The translations under genes and the position numbers were made by a program. A stretch of DNA of 17,278 nucleotides from Erysipelotrichaceae bacterium UBA2227 (lineage in GTDB: Bacteria > Bacillota_I > Bacilli_A > Erysipelotrichales > Erysipelotrichaceae): the NCBI GenBank assembly GCA_002348095.1, contig DDYT01000025.1, forward strand, positions 1 to 17,278, given 5' to 3'. Position 1 is the stretch's first letter. The number at the start of each line of letters is the position of its first letter. The notes under the pieces were generated by a model. It saw nothing but the letters and a program-made list of their open reading frames with translations, was not told the origin of the DNA and did not search any database. This document shows positions 1-6,936 of the stretch, piece by piece.

Positions 1-1
1 G

Positions 2-49
2 CAGCTGATGGATGAACTGACAGAAGAAGCAGCGGGGTGGTTGAAATGA
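2..49 (+). CDS. C-terminal end of an upstream fatty-acid operon gene (partial)
   Basis: Only the last 15 codons are visible, ending in WLK and a TGA stop. The frame is open from the window edge and its stop overlaps the fabD start as ATGA, so it is a real translationally coupled gene. In Firmicute fatty-acid clusters the gene just before fabD is often fabK (FMN-dependent enoyl-ACP reductase) or acpP. The tail does not have the look of an acyl carrier protein, so fabK is the better guess. That identity rests on context only. Confidence 0.6.
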   Translation, partial: QLMDELTEEAAGWLK

Positions 50-966
50 AAATCGCATTTCTCTTTGCCGGTCAAGGAGTTCAAAAGGTTGGGATGGGGT
101 CGGATGTCTATCAAAAATATCCGGCATCAAAGAAAGTATTTGATGCGGTATCACTCGATTTCGATTTAAAGAAACTGTGTTTTGAAGGACCTCAGGAACA
201 ACTCAACGATACCAATTATACGCAGAGCTGTCTGCTTGTAACCTCGTTGGCTATTGCTCATGCGGCTGTGTCCGAGGGAATCATCCCCAGTGCAGTCGCA
301 GGTTTAAGTTTAGGAGAGTATTCGGCACTTACCTTTGCCAATGCATTTCAACTGAGTGATGCGGTGGCGTTGGTAAGAAAGCGCGGACAAATCATGGCAC
401 AGGCGCTTCCTGTCGGAGTATCGTCAATGATGGCAGTACTGTCCGAAGACATTGATTTGATTGAGTCAGTATGTAAAGACGAACAGGTGACTTCCTTGGG
501 CATCTGTGAGATTGCCAATAAAAACAGTATTAATCAGACGGTGATCAGCGGTCACATAGAAGCCCTCGATAAGGCCAAGGAACTTTTGTTGGCCAGGGGT
601 GTTCGGCGAGTCATGCCGCTCAATGTTTCGGGAGCATTTCACAGCTCACTGCTGACCGAAGCGTCAAAGCAATTGAATGAAATTTTGGAGAATGCGGCCA
701 TTCAATCTCCGCTGATCGATGTATATTTCAATATTTCCGGGCAGAAAGAGACGGATATCGTATCGGCGTTGACCCGGCAGATTCACAGTACCGTGCAGTT
801 TGTCAAGACCATTGAGAATATGGTTGAGGATGGTGTGGATACGTTTGTCGAGATCGGTCCGTCAACCGTGTTGTCCGGATTTGTTAAGAAAATCGCTCCG
901 CAAGCGCGTATCTTTGCGATTGAGGATGAAGCTTCGATTGAGAAGCTGAAAGGAGAACTTGTATGA
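46..966 (+). CDS. fabD: FabD, malonyl-CoA:ACP transacylase
   Basis: This cytosolic enzyme transfers the malonyl group from malonyl-CoA to acyl carrier protein, supplying the extender unit for type II fatty acid synthesis. The 306-residue length is normal for FabD. Visible landmarks are the N-terminal GQG (residues 9-11), the nucleophile S88 in GLSLGEYSAL, the malonate-binding arginine R113, the catalytic H199 in GAFHSS, and Q251 in STVQF, all at the spacing seen in E. coli FabD. The residue before the nucleophile is Leu rather than the textbook His (GLSLG, not GHSLG), which I regard as an ordinary family variant. I chose the ATG at 46, not an in-frame GTG at 37, because it forms an ATGA overlap with the preceding stop and sits after a GGGGTGG ribosome site. 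FabG follows with another ATGA overlap. Confidence 0.97.
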   Translation: MKIAFLFAGQGVQKVGMGSDVYQKYPASKKVFDAVSLDFDLKKLCFEGPQEQLNDTNYTQSCLLVTSLAIAHAAVSEGIIPSAVAGLSLGEYSALTFANAFQLSDAVALVRKRGQIMAQALPVGVSSMMAVLSEDIDLIESVCKDEQVTSLGICEIANKNSINQTVISGHIEALDKAKELLLARGVRRVMPLNVSGAFHSSLLTEASKQLNEILENAAIQSPLIDVYFNISGQKETDIVSALTRQIHSTVQFVKTIENMVEDGVDTFVEIGPSTVLSGFVKKIAPQARIFAIEDEASIEKLKGELV

Positions 967-1700
967 GTCGCTTGACAGTCTTAGTTACCGGAGCAGCTTC
1001 AGGCATCGGAAAGGCTTGTGCACTTACCTTTGCACAAGCGGGGTACAATGTCGTGGTCAATTATGGGCATTCCCAACAGGCAGCCCTTGAGACAGTTGAG
1101 TTATGCAAAAGTTATGGTGTTGAATCTGAAGCTGTTCAAGCCGATGTTTCCAAAAAGGAAGAAGTCGATGCGATGGTCGATCTGACACTGAAGACTTTTG
1201 GTTCGATTGATGTGTTGATCAACAATTCCGGAATCACAAAAGATAATCTGTTACTGCGGATGAGCAGTGAGGATTTTGCGGATGTGCTCGATGTCAACCT
1301 GTTGGGGACTTTCAATTGTATCAAAGCCGTGGTCAAGCCGATGATGAAAGCCCGCAAAGGCAGGATCATCAACATGTCCTCGGTCATCGGTGTGATTGGC
1401 AATATCGGTCAGGCTAATTATGCGGCTTCCAAAGGCGGAGTCATTGCTCTGACCAAAAGTGTGGCCAGAGAACTGGCGTCGCGCAATGTGACGTGCAATG
1501 CCATTGCTCCTGGATTTATTCAGACGAAAATGACGGATGTGCTCAGCGATGAAGTGAAAAGCGGGATTTTGGCTCAGGTTCCGATGGCCCGGCTGGGTCA
1601 GCCGGAGGATGTTGCGAAGGTTGCTTTGTTTTTAGCCAGTGAGTCCGCAAACTATATTACCGGCCAGGTCATCCATGTGGATGGCGGCATGGTCATGTGA
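963..1700 (+). CDS. fabG: FabG, 3-oxoacyl-ACP reductase
   Basis: FabG is the NADPH-dependent short-chain dehydrogenase that reduces 3-ketoacyl-ACP to 3-hydroxyacyl-ACP in each elongation cycle. The 245-residue chain carries the nucleotide-binding TGAASGIG (residues 9-16), NNSG (87-90, usually NNAG), structural N112, and the catalytic triad S140, Y153 and K157 in the standard S-x12-Y-x3-K spacing (QANYAASKGG). It ends in the family's GQVIHVDGG segment. The start overlaps the fabD stop as ATGA, so the two are likely translationally coupled. Its position between fabD and fabF makes the fatty-acid role secure rather than a generic SDR. Confidence 0.97.
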   Translation: MSRLTVLVTGAASGIGKACALTFAQAGYNVVVNYGHSQQAALETVELCKSYGVESEAVQADVSKKEEVDAMVDLTLKTFGSIDVLINNSGITKDNLLLRMSSEDFADVLDVNLLGTFNCIKAVVKPMMKARKGRIINMSSVIGVIGNIGQANYAASKGGVIALTKSVARELASRNVTCNAIAPGFIQTKMTDVLSDEVKSGILAQVPMARLGQPEDVAKVALFLASESANYITGQVIHVDGGMVM

Positions 1701-1706
1701 GGTGAA

Positions 1707-2945
1707 ATGATGCGAAGAGTAGTCATTACCGGAATGGGAGCCGTTTCTCCCATCGGCAACACAGTCGAACAATTGTGGAGCAGCGTACAACAAGGCAAAT
1801 GTGGGATTGATTCAATATCTGCTTTTGATACCACGGATTATAAAGTCAAGCTGGCCGCTCAGGTAAAAGATTTGGATGTCGAGCAATATTTTACGAAACG
1901 CGATGTAAAGTTCAATGACCGGTTTACGGTATTTGCGAGGGTTGCGGCGAAACAAGCGCTCGCTGACTCTCAGCTCAACGTTGAATCGATTGATACAACG
2001 CAATTTGGGGTCATCGTCGGATCAGGAATCGGCGGTTTGTCTTCGTTGGAAAATGCGAAGGACAATCTCAATGAGAAAGGTCCGAATCGGATCTCACCGT
2101 TTTTTATCCCGATGACATTGATCAATCTGGCTGCCGGATCGGTTGCAATCGACTGTGGTGCTCACGGGCATTGCTCTTCGATCGTTACGGCATGTGCCGC
2201 CGGTACTGATGCGATCGGGATGGCTTTCCATAAGATTCGTGACGGTTATGCGACGTGGATGTTGGCTGGTGGCAGTGAGGCTTCGATTACACCGTTGGGT
2301 GTGGCGGGTTTTATGGTCATGCGTGCCTTGCATGAGGGCGATGATCCCAACCGGGCATCCATTCCCTTTGATGAGCAGCGCTCGGGCTTCGTCATGGGTG
2401 AAGGTTCTGCCATCGTTATGTTGGAAGAGTTGGAAAGTGCTTTAGCCCGTAAGGCTAAGATATACGGAGAGATCGTCGGATATGGTACGACATGTGATGC
2501 CAATCATATCACCGCTCCGTTGGAAGACGGTTCGATGGGTGCCTTAGCAATGACCTTAGCGGTCAAAGACGCAAAACTTACTCCCGAACATATCGATTAT
2601 ATCAATGCCCATGGGACGAGCACACCGCTTAACGATAAGACAGAGACATTGGCGGTCAAACGGGCGTTTGGTGACCATGCTCATAAACTATTGATCAGCT
2701 CGACCAAATCAATGACCGGCCATATGCTGGGAGCTTCCGGAGCGATCGAAGCACTCATTTCCGTCAAGGCGCTTCAGGAAGGGTTTGTTCCGGCAACGAT
2801 CAACTTAGTACATCAAGATCCGTTGTGCGATTTGGATGTGGTGGCGAATGTCGGTCGAAAACATGATATTAAATATGCGATGTCAAACTCCTTGGGATTT
2901 GGCGGTCATAATGCTTCCATCGTTTTGAAGAAGTGGGAGGGCTGA
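1707..2945 (+). CDS. fabF: FabF, beta-ketoacyl-ACP synthase II
   Basis: FabF condenses acyl-ACP with malonyl-ACP, extending the chain by two carbons with loss of CO2. At 412 residues it is full length. The catalytic set of the KAS II family is intact: C163 in TACAAGTDAIG, H302 in NAHGTSTPLND, K334 in STKSMTGH, and H339, plus the C-terminal GFGGHNAS. Two adjacent ATGs (1707 and 1710) could start translation. The ribosome site (AGGTG at 1700-1704) is 2 and 5 bases from them, so the second may be used, giving MRRVVITGMG, the more typical FabF start. The gap to fabG is six bases. The window shows no second KAS such as fabB or fabH. Confidence 0.97.
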   Translation: MMRRVVITGMGAVSPIGNTVEQLWSSVQQGKCGIDSISAFDTTDYKVKLAAQVKDLDVEQYFTKRDVKFNDRFTVFARVAAKQALADSQLNVESIDTTQFGVIVGSGIGGLSSLENAKDNLNEKGPNRISPFFIPMTLINLAAGSVAIDCGAHGHCSSIVTACAAGTDAIGMAFHKIRDGYATWMLAGGSEASITPLGVAGFMVMRALHEGDDPNRASIPFDEQRSGFVMGEGSAIVMLEELESALARKAKIYGEIVGYGTTCDANHITAPLEDGSMGALAMTLAVKDAKLTPEHIDYINAHGTSTPLNDKTETLAVKRAFGDHAHKLLISSTKSMTGHMLGASGAIEALISVKALQEGFVPATINLVHQDPLCDLDVVANVGRKHDIKYAMSNSLGFGGHNASIVLKKWEG

Positions 2946-2948
2946 TTC

Positions 2949-3377
2949 ATGATTTATAATTCCAATCAGATTCAAGAAATCATTCCGCATCGTTATCCGT
3001 TTCTTTTGGTCGATCAGATTCTTTCAATTGAAGGAAATAAAATCGTAGGGATCAAAGCGGTATCTGCCAATGAAATGTACTTCTTGGGACATTTTCCTCA
3101 GAAACATGTCATGCCTGGGGTACTGATCATGGAAGCTTTAGCTCAGACCGGTGCGGTGCTGCTGCTATCTCAAGAGCAGTTTAAAGGCAAACTGGCCTAT
3201 TTTGCGGGAATGGATAAAGTGCGGTTTAAACGTCAGGTCATTCCGGGGGATGTATTGCGATTGGAAGTTGAACTGATTCAGCAGCGCGGGTCCATTGGTT
3301 TTGCCAGTGCGAAAGCTTATGTAAAAGATCAGTTAGCGGCCAGTGGGGAACTGATGTTTGCGGTCGATCTGACATGA
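2949..3377 (+). CDS. fabZ: FabZ, 3-hydroxyacyl-ACP dehydratase
   Basis: FabZ is a hotdog-fold dehydratase that removes water from 3-hydroxyacyl-ACP to give trans-2-enoyl-ACP. The 142-residue protein has the family opening IIPHRYPFLLVD (residues 11-22) and the active-site segment GHFPQKHVMPGVLIMEALAQ, with catalytic H48 and E62. A GGGAGG ribosome site lies before the ATG, three bases after the fabF stop. In many clostridial clusters fabZ sits among accB/accC/accD/accA. Here those genes are absent and fabZ is followed at once by an acyltransferase gene, with an ATGA overlap. Confidence 0.96.
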   Translation: MIYNSNQIQEIIPHRYPFLLVDQILSIEGNKIVGIKAVSANEMYFLGHFPQKHVMPGVLIMEALAQTGAVLLLSQEQFKGKLAYFAGMDKVRFKRQVIPGDVLRLEVELIQQRGSIGFASAKAYVKDQLAASGELMFAVDLT

Positions 3378-4051
3378 CTTATTTTCAGTGGTTTGTGGGG
3401 GTGCTTTTACTGATTCCTGCACAGATCATGGGGCATGTGCTGAAGAATAAAAGTTTCGAAGAAAAGTATGCATGGCTGCATCGTTGGTGTAGGCGTTTTA
3501 TTCGAATCATCCGTATTCCGTTTAAAGTTGTCGGAGATCAGCACTTATCTTCGAATACAGTGTTCTATGCCTGTAATCACCAGAGTTTCATTGATCCGCT
3601 GTTGATCAGTGCGGCAATACCGAATCCGATGACCTACATTTCAAAAGCAGAGAATAATAAACTGCCGGTCGTTCGTGTGTGGGCGAAGAATATTGAGATG
3701 ATTGCTTTTGACCGTTCGGATTTCAATGAGAATGTCGCGATGCTGCGCTCTGCGGCCAGAAAGTTGCAACAGGGAAGAAGCATTCTGATATTTCCGGAAG
3801 GGACGCGTTCAAAAACGGATCAGTTGTTACCTTTTAAGGTGGGAGCATTGCTTCCGGCGACGTTGGCGAAAGTTCCGATCGTTCCGGTGGCTTTAATTCA
3901 TGCAGATTTGCTGAATCAGAAGATGCGAAGCAAAACACCTGTGATCGTTTCGATTGGCGAACCGATATATCCTGAGCAGTACAAAGGATTATCTCATCAG
4001 CAGTTGAGTGATCTGATCTTCGATAGAATCACTGCACTTAGAAAATTGTGA
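3374..4051 (+). CDS. plsC: PlsC-type 1-acyl-glycerol-3-phosphate acyltransferase
   Basis: The protein belongs to the PlsC/LPLAT family, which acylates lysophosphatidic acid to phosphatidic acid at the inner face of the membrane. It has 225 residues with a hydrophobic N-terminal segment (about 5-22). The catalytic motif is NHQSFIDP (H69 and D74, the HX4D pair), the glycerol-phosphate-binding motif is FPEGTR (140-145), and VPIVPVAL (167-174) matches the last conserved block. The start overlaps the fabZ stop (ATGA). As the last gene before a terminator, it would couple fatty-acid production to phospholipid assembly. Substrate specificity (acyl-ACP or acyl-phosphate, or another lysolipid) cannot be read from the sequence. 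Confidence 0.9.
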   Translation: MTYFQWFVGVLLLIPAQIMGHVLKNKSFEEKYAWLHRWCRRFIRIIRIPFKVVGDQHLSSNTVFYACNHQSFIDPLLISAAIPNPMTYISKAENNKLPVVRVWAKNIEMIAFDRSDFNENVAMLRSAARKLQQGRSILIFPEGTRSKTDQLLPFKVGALLPATLAKVPIVPVALIHADLLNQKMRSKTPVIVSIGEPIYPEQYKGLSHQQLSDLIFDRITALRKL

Positions 4052-4076
4052 AGAGTCCTGAAAGGGGCTTTTTTCT
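4051..4076 (+). terminator. Rho-independent terminator of the fab-plsC operon
   Basis: AGTCCT (4054-4059) pairs with GGGGCT (4064-4069), with G-T wobbles, across a GAAA tetraloop, and a T run follows. The hairpin starts right after the plsC stop codon. Confidence 0.85.
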
Positions 4077-4077
4077 G

Positions 4078-4106
4078 TTGACGCACTCATGTTCTGTTGC
4101 TATGAT
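4078..4106 (+). promoter_or_regulatory. Sigma-A-type promoter for the 69-residue membrane protein
   Basis: TTGACG (4078-4083) and TATGAT (4101-4106) are separated by exactly 17 bases. It lies right after the fab terminator and 23 bases before the next start codon, so the small gene is transcribed on its own. Confidence 0.85.
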
Positions 4107-4128
4107 AGGGAAAATAGGGGGATAATCT

Positions 4129-4338
4129 ATGATCAAAAGAGCAGTAGCTATGGGTGTTTTATGGGCTGTCATTGCAATGGTAGTTGCCTACTTTATATTA
4201 TTGGGGTTTGATATACCGCCAACAGCCGAAGGAGCATTTTTCATGTTGATCTGTCTTATTTTGCTGCCCTTTCAAATTGGCTGTATGGCTTATCTGACCG
4301 TACTGATTGGGTCTATACGACCAAAAGCAGATAATTAA
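4129..4338 (+). CDS. Small two-helix membrane protein of unknown function
   Basis: I do not recognise a family with confidence. The 69-residue protein has a basic start (MIKR), a first hydrophobic segment (about 5-26), a short loop with FDIPPTAEG, and a second hydrophobic segment (about 35-62), then a charged tail. The loop motif hints at the small two-helix DUF2798-like group, but that is a weak impression. The gene is well supported: AGGGGG ribosome site seven bases before the ATG, a near-consensus promoter upstream and a clean terminator downstream make it a monocistronic unit. With both termini positively charged, a hairpin with both ends in the cytoplasm is the simplest topology. Confidence 0.85.
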   Translation: MIKRAVAMGVLWAVIAMVVAYFILLGFDIPPTAEGAFFMLICLILLPFQIGCMAYLTVLIGSIRPKADN

Positions 4339-4358
4339 GTTAGTAAATAGGTTAAGCG

Positions 4359-4386
4359 AAAACCGAGTTATTTATCTCGGTTTTTA
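4359..4386 (+). terminator. Rho-independent terminator after the 69-residue gene
   Basis: AAAACCGAG (4359-4367) pairs with CTCGGTTTT (4376-4384) around an eight-base loop. The descending arm runs into T residues, and the A-rich ascending arm would make it partly active on the other strand too. Confidence 0.85.
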
Positions 4387-4417
4387 TATATTAGAAAAAT
4401 ATTTACATTTATGATAA

Positions 4418-4442
4418 ATATACCTTGACAGACGAGGTATAT
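4418..4442. promoter_or_regulatory. Perfect inverted repeat, likely PadR operator
   Basis: ATATACCT (4418-4425) and AGGTATAT (4435-4442) are exact reverse complements separated by nine bases. The repeat spans the whole -35 box of the padR promoter, so a bound dimer would block RNA polymerase. Because the first downstream gene is a PadR-family repressor and members commonly autoregulate, this is the best operator candidate. A second small dyad, ATAC-TG-GTAT (4441-4450), abuts it. Confidence 0.7.
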
Positions 4443-4453
4443 ACTGGTATTAT
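4425..4453 (+). promoter_or_regulatory. Strong promoter of the padR-HAAS-toastrack operon
   Basis: A consensus TTGACA (4425-4430) is followed after 17 bases by TATTAT (4448-4453), with a TG one base upstream of it (extended -10). The promoter should be strong unless repressed, which fits the overlapping inverted repeat. Confidence 0.88.
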
Positions 4454-4475
4454 GATATTGCAAAGGAGGGATGAC

Positions 4476-4796
4476 ATGAATATAACATCCGATATCCTAA
4501 GGGGTCATACGGAGACCATCATCCTGAAACATCTGTTAGAAAAAGACAGTTACGGATATGAGATCAACAAGACCATCCAGGAGAAAACAAATTACTTATA
4601 CGAGCTCAAAGAAGCTACCTTGTACTCAGCCTTTCGACGGCTTGAGGCTGCCGGATATATCGTTTCCTATTGGGGAGATGAGACCACGGGAGCACGTCGT
4701 CGTTATTACTCAATCACCACCGATGGACGCAGGTTCTATCAACAATCCAAACAAGAATGGGAAGAGGCTAAACTTTTCATTGATTCACTGATTTAG
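4476..4796 (+). CDS. PadR-family transcriptional repressor
   Basis: This is a 106-residue winged-helix DNA-binding protein of the short PadR type. Landmarks are DILRGHTETIILKHLLE (residues 6-22, first helices), YGYEI (26-30), the recognition region EATLYSAFRRLEAAGYI (46-62), and the wing GARRRYYSITTDGRR (72-86), followed by a short C-terminal helix for dimerisation. The frame is open further upstream, but the ATG at 4476 is the real start: AAGGAGGG lies just before it and the alternative would begin inside the promoter. It probably represses its own operon through the inverted repeat over the -35 box. The following HAAS and toastrack genes are its usual companions, suggesting a membrane-state sensing module. 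The inducer is not evident. Confidence 0.93.
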   Translation: MNITSDILRGHTETIILKHLLEKDSYGYEINKTIQEKTNYLYELKEATLYSAFRRLEAAGYIVSYWGDETTGARRRYYSITTDGRRFYQQSKQEWEEAKLFIDSLI

Positions 4797-4810
4797 GGAG
4801 GAAGAAAATC

Positions 4811-5467
4811 ATGATCGCAAAAATTAGAAATTACATTCAACGGGCATTTGAAGATGTACCGAAAACCAAGAAGTCGACTGAGTTGCAGGAAGAACTCATC
4901 AGCAATCTCGTCGAGAAATTTAATGACCAGCTCAGACTGGGGAAAAGTGAAGAAGAAGCATATCAGACAGTCATCGCCGGCATCGGTGATTTGAGTGAAC
5001 TGACCGAAGGACTGCGTGAACGCCATGTATTATCAACCGTTACACCGGCCGATCGTAAGAAAAGCGCCTTGTTGGTAGCAATCGCTGTCGGATTGTTTAT
5101 TATCAGTCCGATGATGGTCGTCCTGTTTTCCGGATTCGGATTGGATACCGTTGGGGTAGCCATGATGTTTATCAGTATTGCAATCGGGGTCGGATTATTG
5201 ATTTACAATGCTGCATCCAAGCCAAAATATGTCAAAGAAGAAGAAACATTGGTTGAAGAATTTAAAGAGTGGAAGTCGAAGAATTCGAAGAATCGTGCAT
5301 TGTATGATGCTCTTAGTGCGGCTTACTGGCTGATCGTCGTAGCAACATATCTGTATGTAAGTTTCAATTTCGGTGCTTTCCATTACTCCTGGATCATCTT
5401 TATCATTGCTGCTGCCATCTTTAACATTATCAAAGCGTTGTATCTGATGGGACAAAAAGATGAGTAG
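4811..5467 (+). CDS. HAAS-domain (DUF1700-like) membrane protein
   Basis: The 218-residue protein has a cytoplasmic helical N-terminal domain (about 1-75, with the pattern ELQEELISNLVEKFNDQL...GKSEEEAYQTVIAGIGDL) typical of the HAAS/permease-prefix family, then four predicted membrane helices (about 85-107, 113-132, 168-187, 192-213). An acidic, lysine-rich linker (138-163) lies between helices two and three. Families of this kind usually sit beside a PadR gene and are thought to sense or relay membrane state; the biochemical role is not established. The ribosome site AGGGAGGAAG precedes the ATG, 14 bases after padR. The 3' end overlaps the toastrack gene by eight bases. Confidence 0.85.
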   Translation: MIAKIRNYIQRAFEDVPKTKKSTELQEELISNLVEKFNDQLRLGKSEEEAYQTVIAGIGDLSELTEGLRERHVLSTVTPADRKKSALLVAIAVGLFIISPMMVVLFSGFGLDTVGVAMMFISIAIGVGLLIYNAASKPKYVKEEETLVEEFKEWKSKNSKNRALYDALSAAYWLIVVATYLYVSFNFGAFHYSWIIFIIAAAIFNIIKALYLMGQKDE

Positions 5468-6368
5468 GCGTACCGCAGCTGCGCTGACCGCCGTCGTCTG
5501 GACATTTGTTTTGGCCGGCGCGTTAGCCGTCTTCTTTATCTTCGCACAAGGCAGCAACCCATTTACCTTCTTCAATCCCGTAAAAGGAGAAATGAAGCAA
5601 TTACAACAGCAGACGGTCAACCAAGAAGTCACCTCGATATCCATTGAGTGGATCGCTGGTGGTGTACATGTAAAAAGAGCGACCGACGGTAAACTACAGT
5701 TGGTTGAAAAATCGCAGTTTGATTTGGATATGAAAGAGTGGGCGGCCGTAACCGTCAATGATGGAAAACTGACCATTAAAAGTCGGATCAAATCGGTGTG
5801 GAATGTGTTTACTTTCTTCACACCGAGCAGTTATCTGGAATTATACCTACCCGAAAAACTGTATGATACATTTGCTTTGGATGCAACGTCCGGTGAATAT
5901 ATCATCGAAAATCTGAGTGCCGGCAAGCTTAACTTAGAAGCAACCTCTGGTAAATTCACGGTCCGTAACGTAATCACAGATGATCTTAAAGTTGAAGTGA
6001 CCAGCGGCAATCTGGACATTGAACAAACACAGACAAAGAAGGCTCATATCAAAATTACTTCCGGGGATGCGCGCTATCAGGGTGTCGTCACTGATTTGTG
6101 GAAAGTTGAGATGACCAGCGGCCGGGTGCGTGCTGATTTGCTTGAAGTTGCACCAAAGGATTTGACCATGAACATGACTTCCGGGTTGATCGAAATCACA
6201 ATGATCAAAGAGGCGGATTTTACGGTTTCAGTCGAAAGAACGTCAGGTGTATTCAATGCAAACTGGCCCAATGCTTCATCAAGTTCACCATACATATATC
6301 AGTCCGGTCGTGATCAGTATCGGGTGACCATGACCAGTGGAGTCGTAACTTTCAAAGTTCAACCTTAG
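5460..6368 (+). CDS. Membrane-anchored toastrack (DUF4097-like) beta-repeat protein
   Basis: The 302-residue protein has one N-terminal membrane segment (about 7-29, after MSRR) and a repetitive beta-rich domain on the far side. The domain carries eight TSG motifs. Five are spaced exactly 19 residues apart (T143, T162, T181, T200, T219), then come T240, T261 and T292. Each is followed by a short hydrophobic strand. This is the pattern of DUF4097/toastrack proteins, which stack beta strands and often accompany PadR/HAAS or LiaX/YvlB-type envelope stress genes. No catalytic motif is visible, and a sensor or scaffold at the cell surface is the likely role. The ATG lies inside the end of the HAAS gene (ATGAGTAG overlap) with only a weak ribosome site, suggesting coupled translation. 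Confidence 0.85.
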   Translation: MSRRTAAALTAVVWTFVLAGALAVFFIFAQGSNPFTFFNPVKGEMKQLQQQTVNQEVTSISIEWIAGGVHVKRATDGKLQLVEKSQFDLDMKEWAAVTVNDGKLTIKSRIKSVWNVFTFFTPSSYLELYLPEKLYDTFALDATSGEYIIENLSAGKLNLEATSGKFTVRNVITDDLKVEVTSGNLDIEQTQTKKAHIKITSGDARYQGVVTDLWKVEMTSGRVRADLLEVAPKDLTMNMTSGLIEITMIKEADFTVSVERTSGVFNANWPNASSSSPYIYQSGRDQYRVTMTSGVVTFKVQP

Positions 6369-6388
6369 GCACAGAAATGTGCCTTTTG
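6366..6388 (+). terminator. Terminator of the padR-HAAS-toastrack operon
   Basis: GGCACA (6368-6373) pairs with TGTGCC (6378-6383) across a GAAA tetraloop, extended by an A-T pair and followed by TTTT. The ascending arm uses the last base of the stop codon. Confidence 0.85.
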
Positions 6389-6397
6389 TGTTAGAAT
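6389..6397 (+). promoter_or_regulatory. Extended -10 promoter for the flavin-reductase-like gene
   Basis: TGTTAGAAT gives TG-n-TAGAAT directly after the terminator T run, 23 bases before the start codon. I see no good -35 box; it would fall within the terminator hairpin. Confidence 0.55.
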
Positions 6398-6419
6398 GAA
6401 TGTATATTCGAGGTGACTT

Positions 6420-6911
6420 ATGAAACAAATTCATTTATCCGAGCTCAATGTATCTTCCTTCTCTCTGTTTAACTATCAGTGGTGTCTGATCGGTGTTGCG
6501 GGTGATAAGGTCAATGCCATGACGGCCAGCTGGGGCGGTTTAGGTACGCTGTGGAACAAAGCTGTCGTAACGATTTACGTCCGTCCCAGCCGCTATACCC
6601 ATGTACTGTTGGAAAGAGATGATCATTTCACCATTTCGTTCTTCGGTCAACAGCACCGTCCGGTGTTGAACTATTTAGGTACGATCAGCGGTCGTGATAA
6701 GGATAAAATTGCGGAATGTGGAATATCATATCATGTGAATCAGGGAGCTTTGTATTTTGATGATGCCGAACTGATCATCAAATGTAAGAAGATTCTGACA
6801 CAACCCCTTGATGAACATCGGATCAGTGAGGATATCAAGCGATTGATGTATCCCAACGGCGATGTTCACACGATGGTTATCGGCGAAGTTGAAGAAGTAT
6901 GGATAAAATAA
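6420..6911 (+). CDS. Flavin-reductase-like (FMN-binding) protein
   Basis: This 163-residue protein matches the flavin reductase-like split-barrel family, which binds FMN and may reduce it or use it for electron transfer. The key stretch is VNAMTASWGGLGTLW (31-45) followed by VTIYVRPSRYTHVLL (50-64), then FTISFF (70-75) and the helical LGTISGRDKDKIAECG (86-101). These correspond to the family's FMN phosphate- and ring-binding segments. AGGTGA gives a good ribosome site seven bases before the ATG. The gene stands alone between two terminators, convergent with an alcohol dehydrogenase, and its electron donor or physiological substrate cannot be inferred. Confidence 0.85.
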   Translation: MKQIHLSELNVSSFSLFNYQWCLIGVAGDKVNAMTASWGGLGTLWNKAVVTIYVRPSRYTHVLLERDDHFTISFFGQQHRPVLNYLGTISGRDKDKIAECGISYHVNQGALYFDDAELIIKCKKILTQPLDEHRISEDIKRLMYPNGDVHTMVIGEVEEVWIK

Positions 6912-6936
6912 AATAAGCGGGTCATCCCGCTTATTT
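6911..6936. terminator. Bidirectional terminator between convergent genes
   Basis: AAATAAGCGGG (6911-6921) pairs perfectly with CCCGCTTATTT (6926-6936) over a TCAT loop. The A-rich and T-rich flanks allow termination on both strands. It shares its first base with one stop codon and contains the other gene's stop codon. Confidence 0.88.

Noticed and set aside
5195..5821. A 208-codon open frame on the minus strand.
   Set aside because: It lies opposite the HAAS and toastrack genes, has no good ribosome site, and its Ser/Thr/Cys-rich composition is typical of antisense shadow frames.
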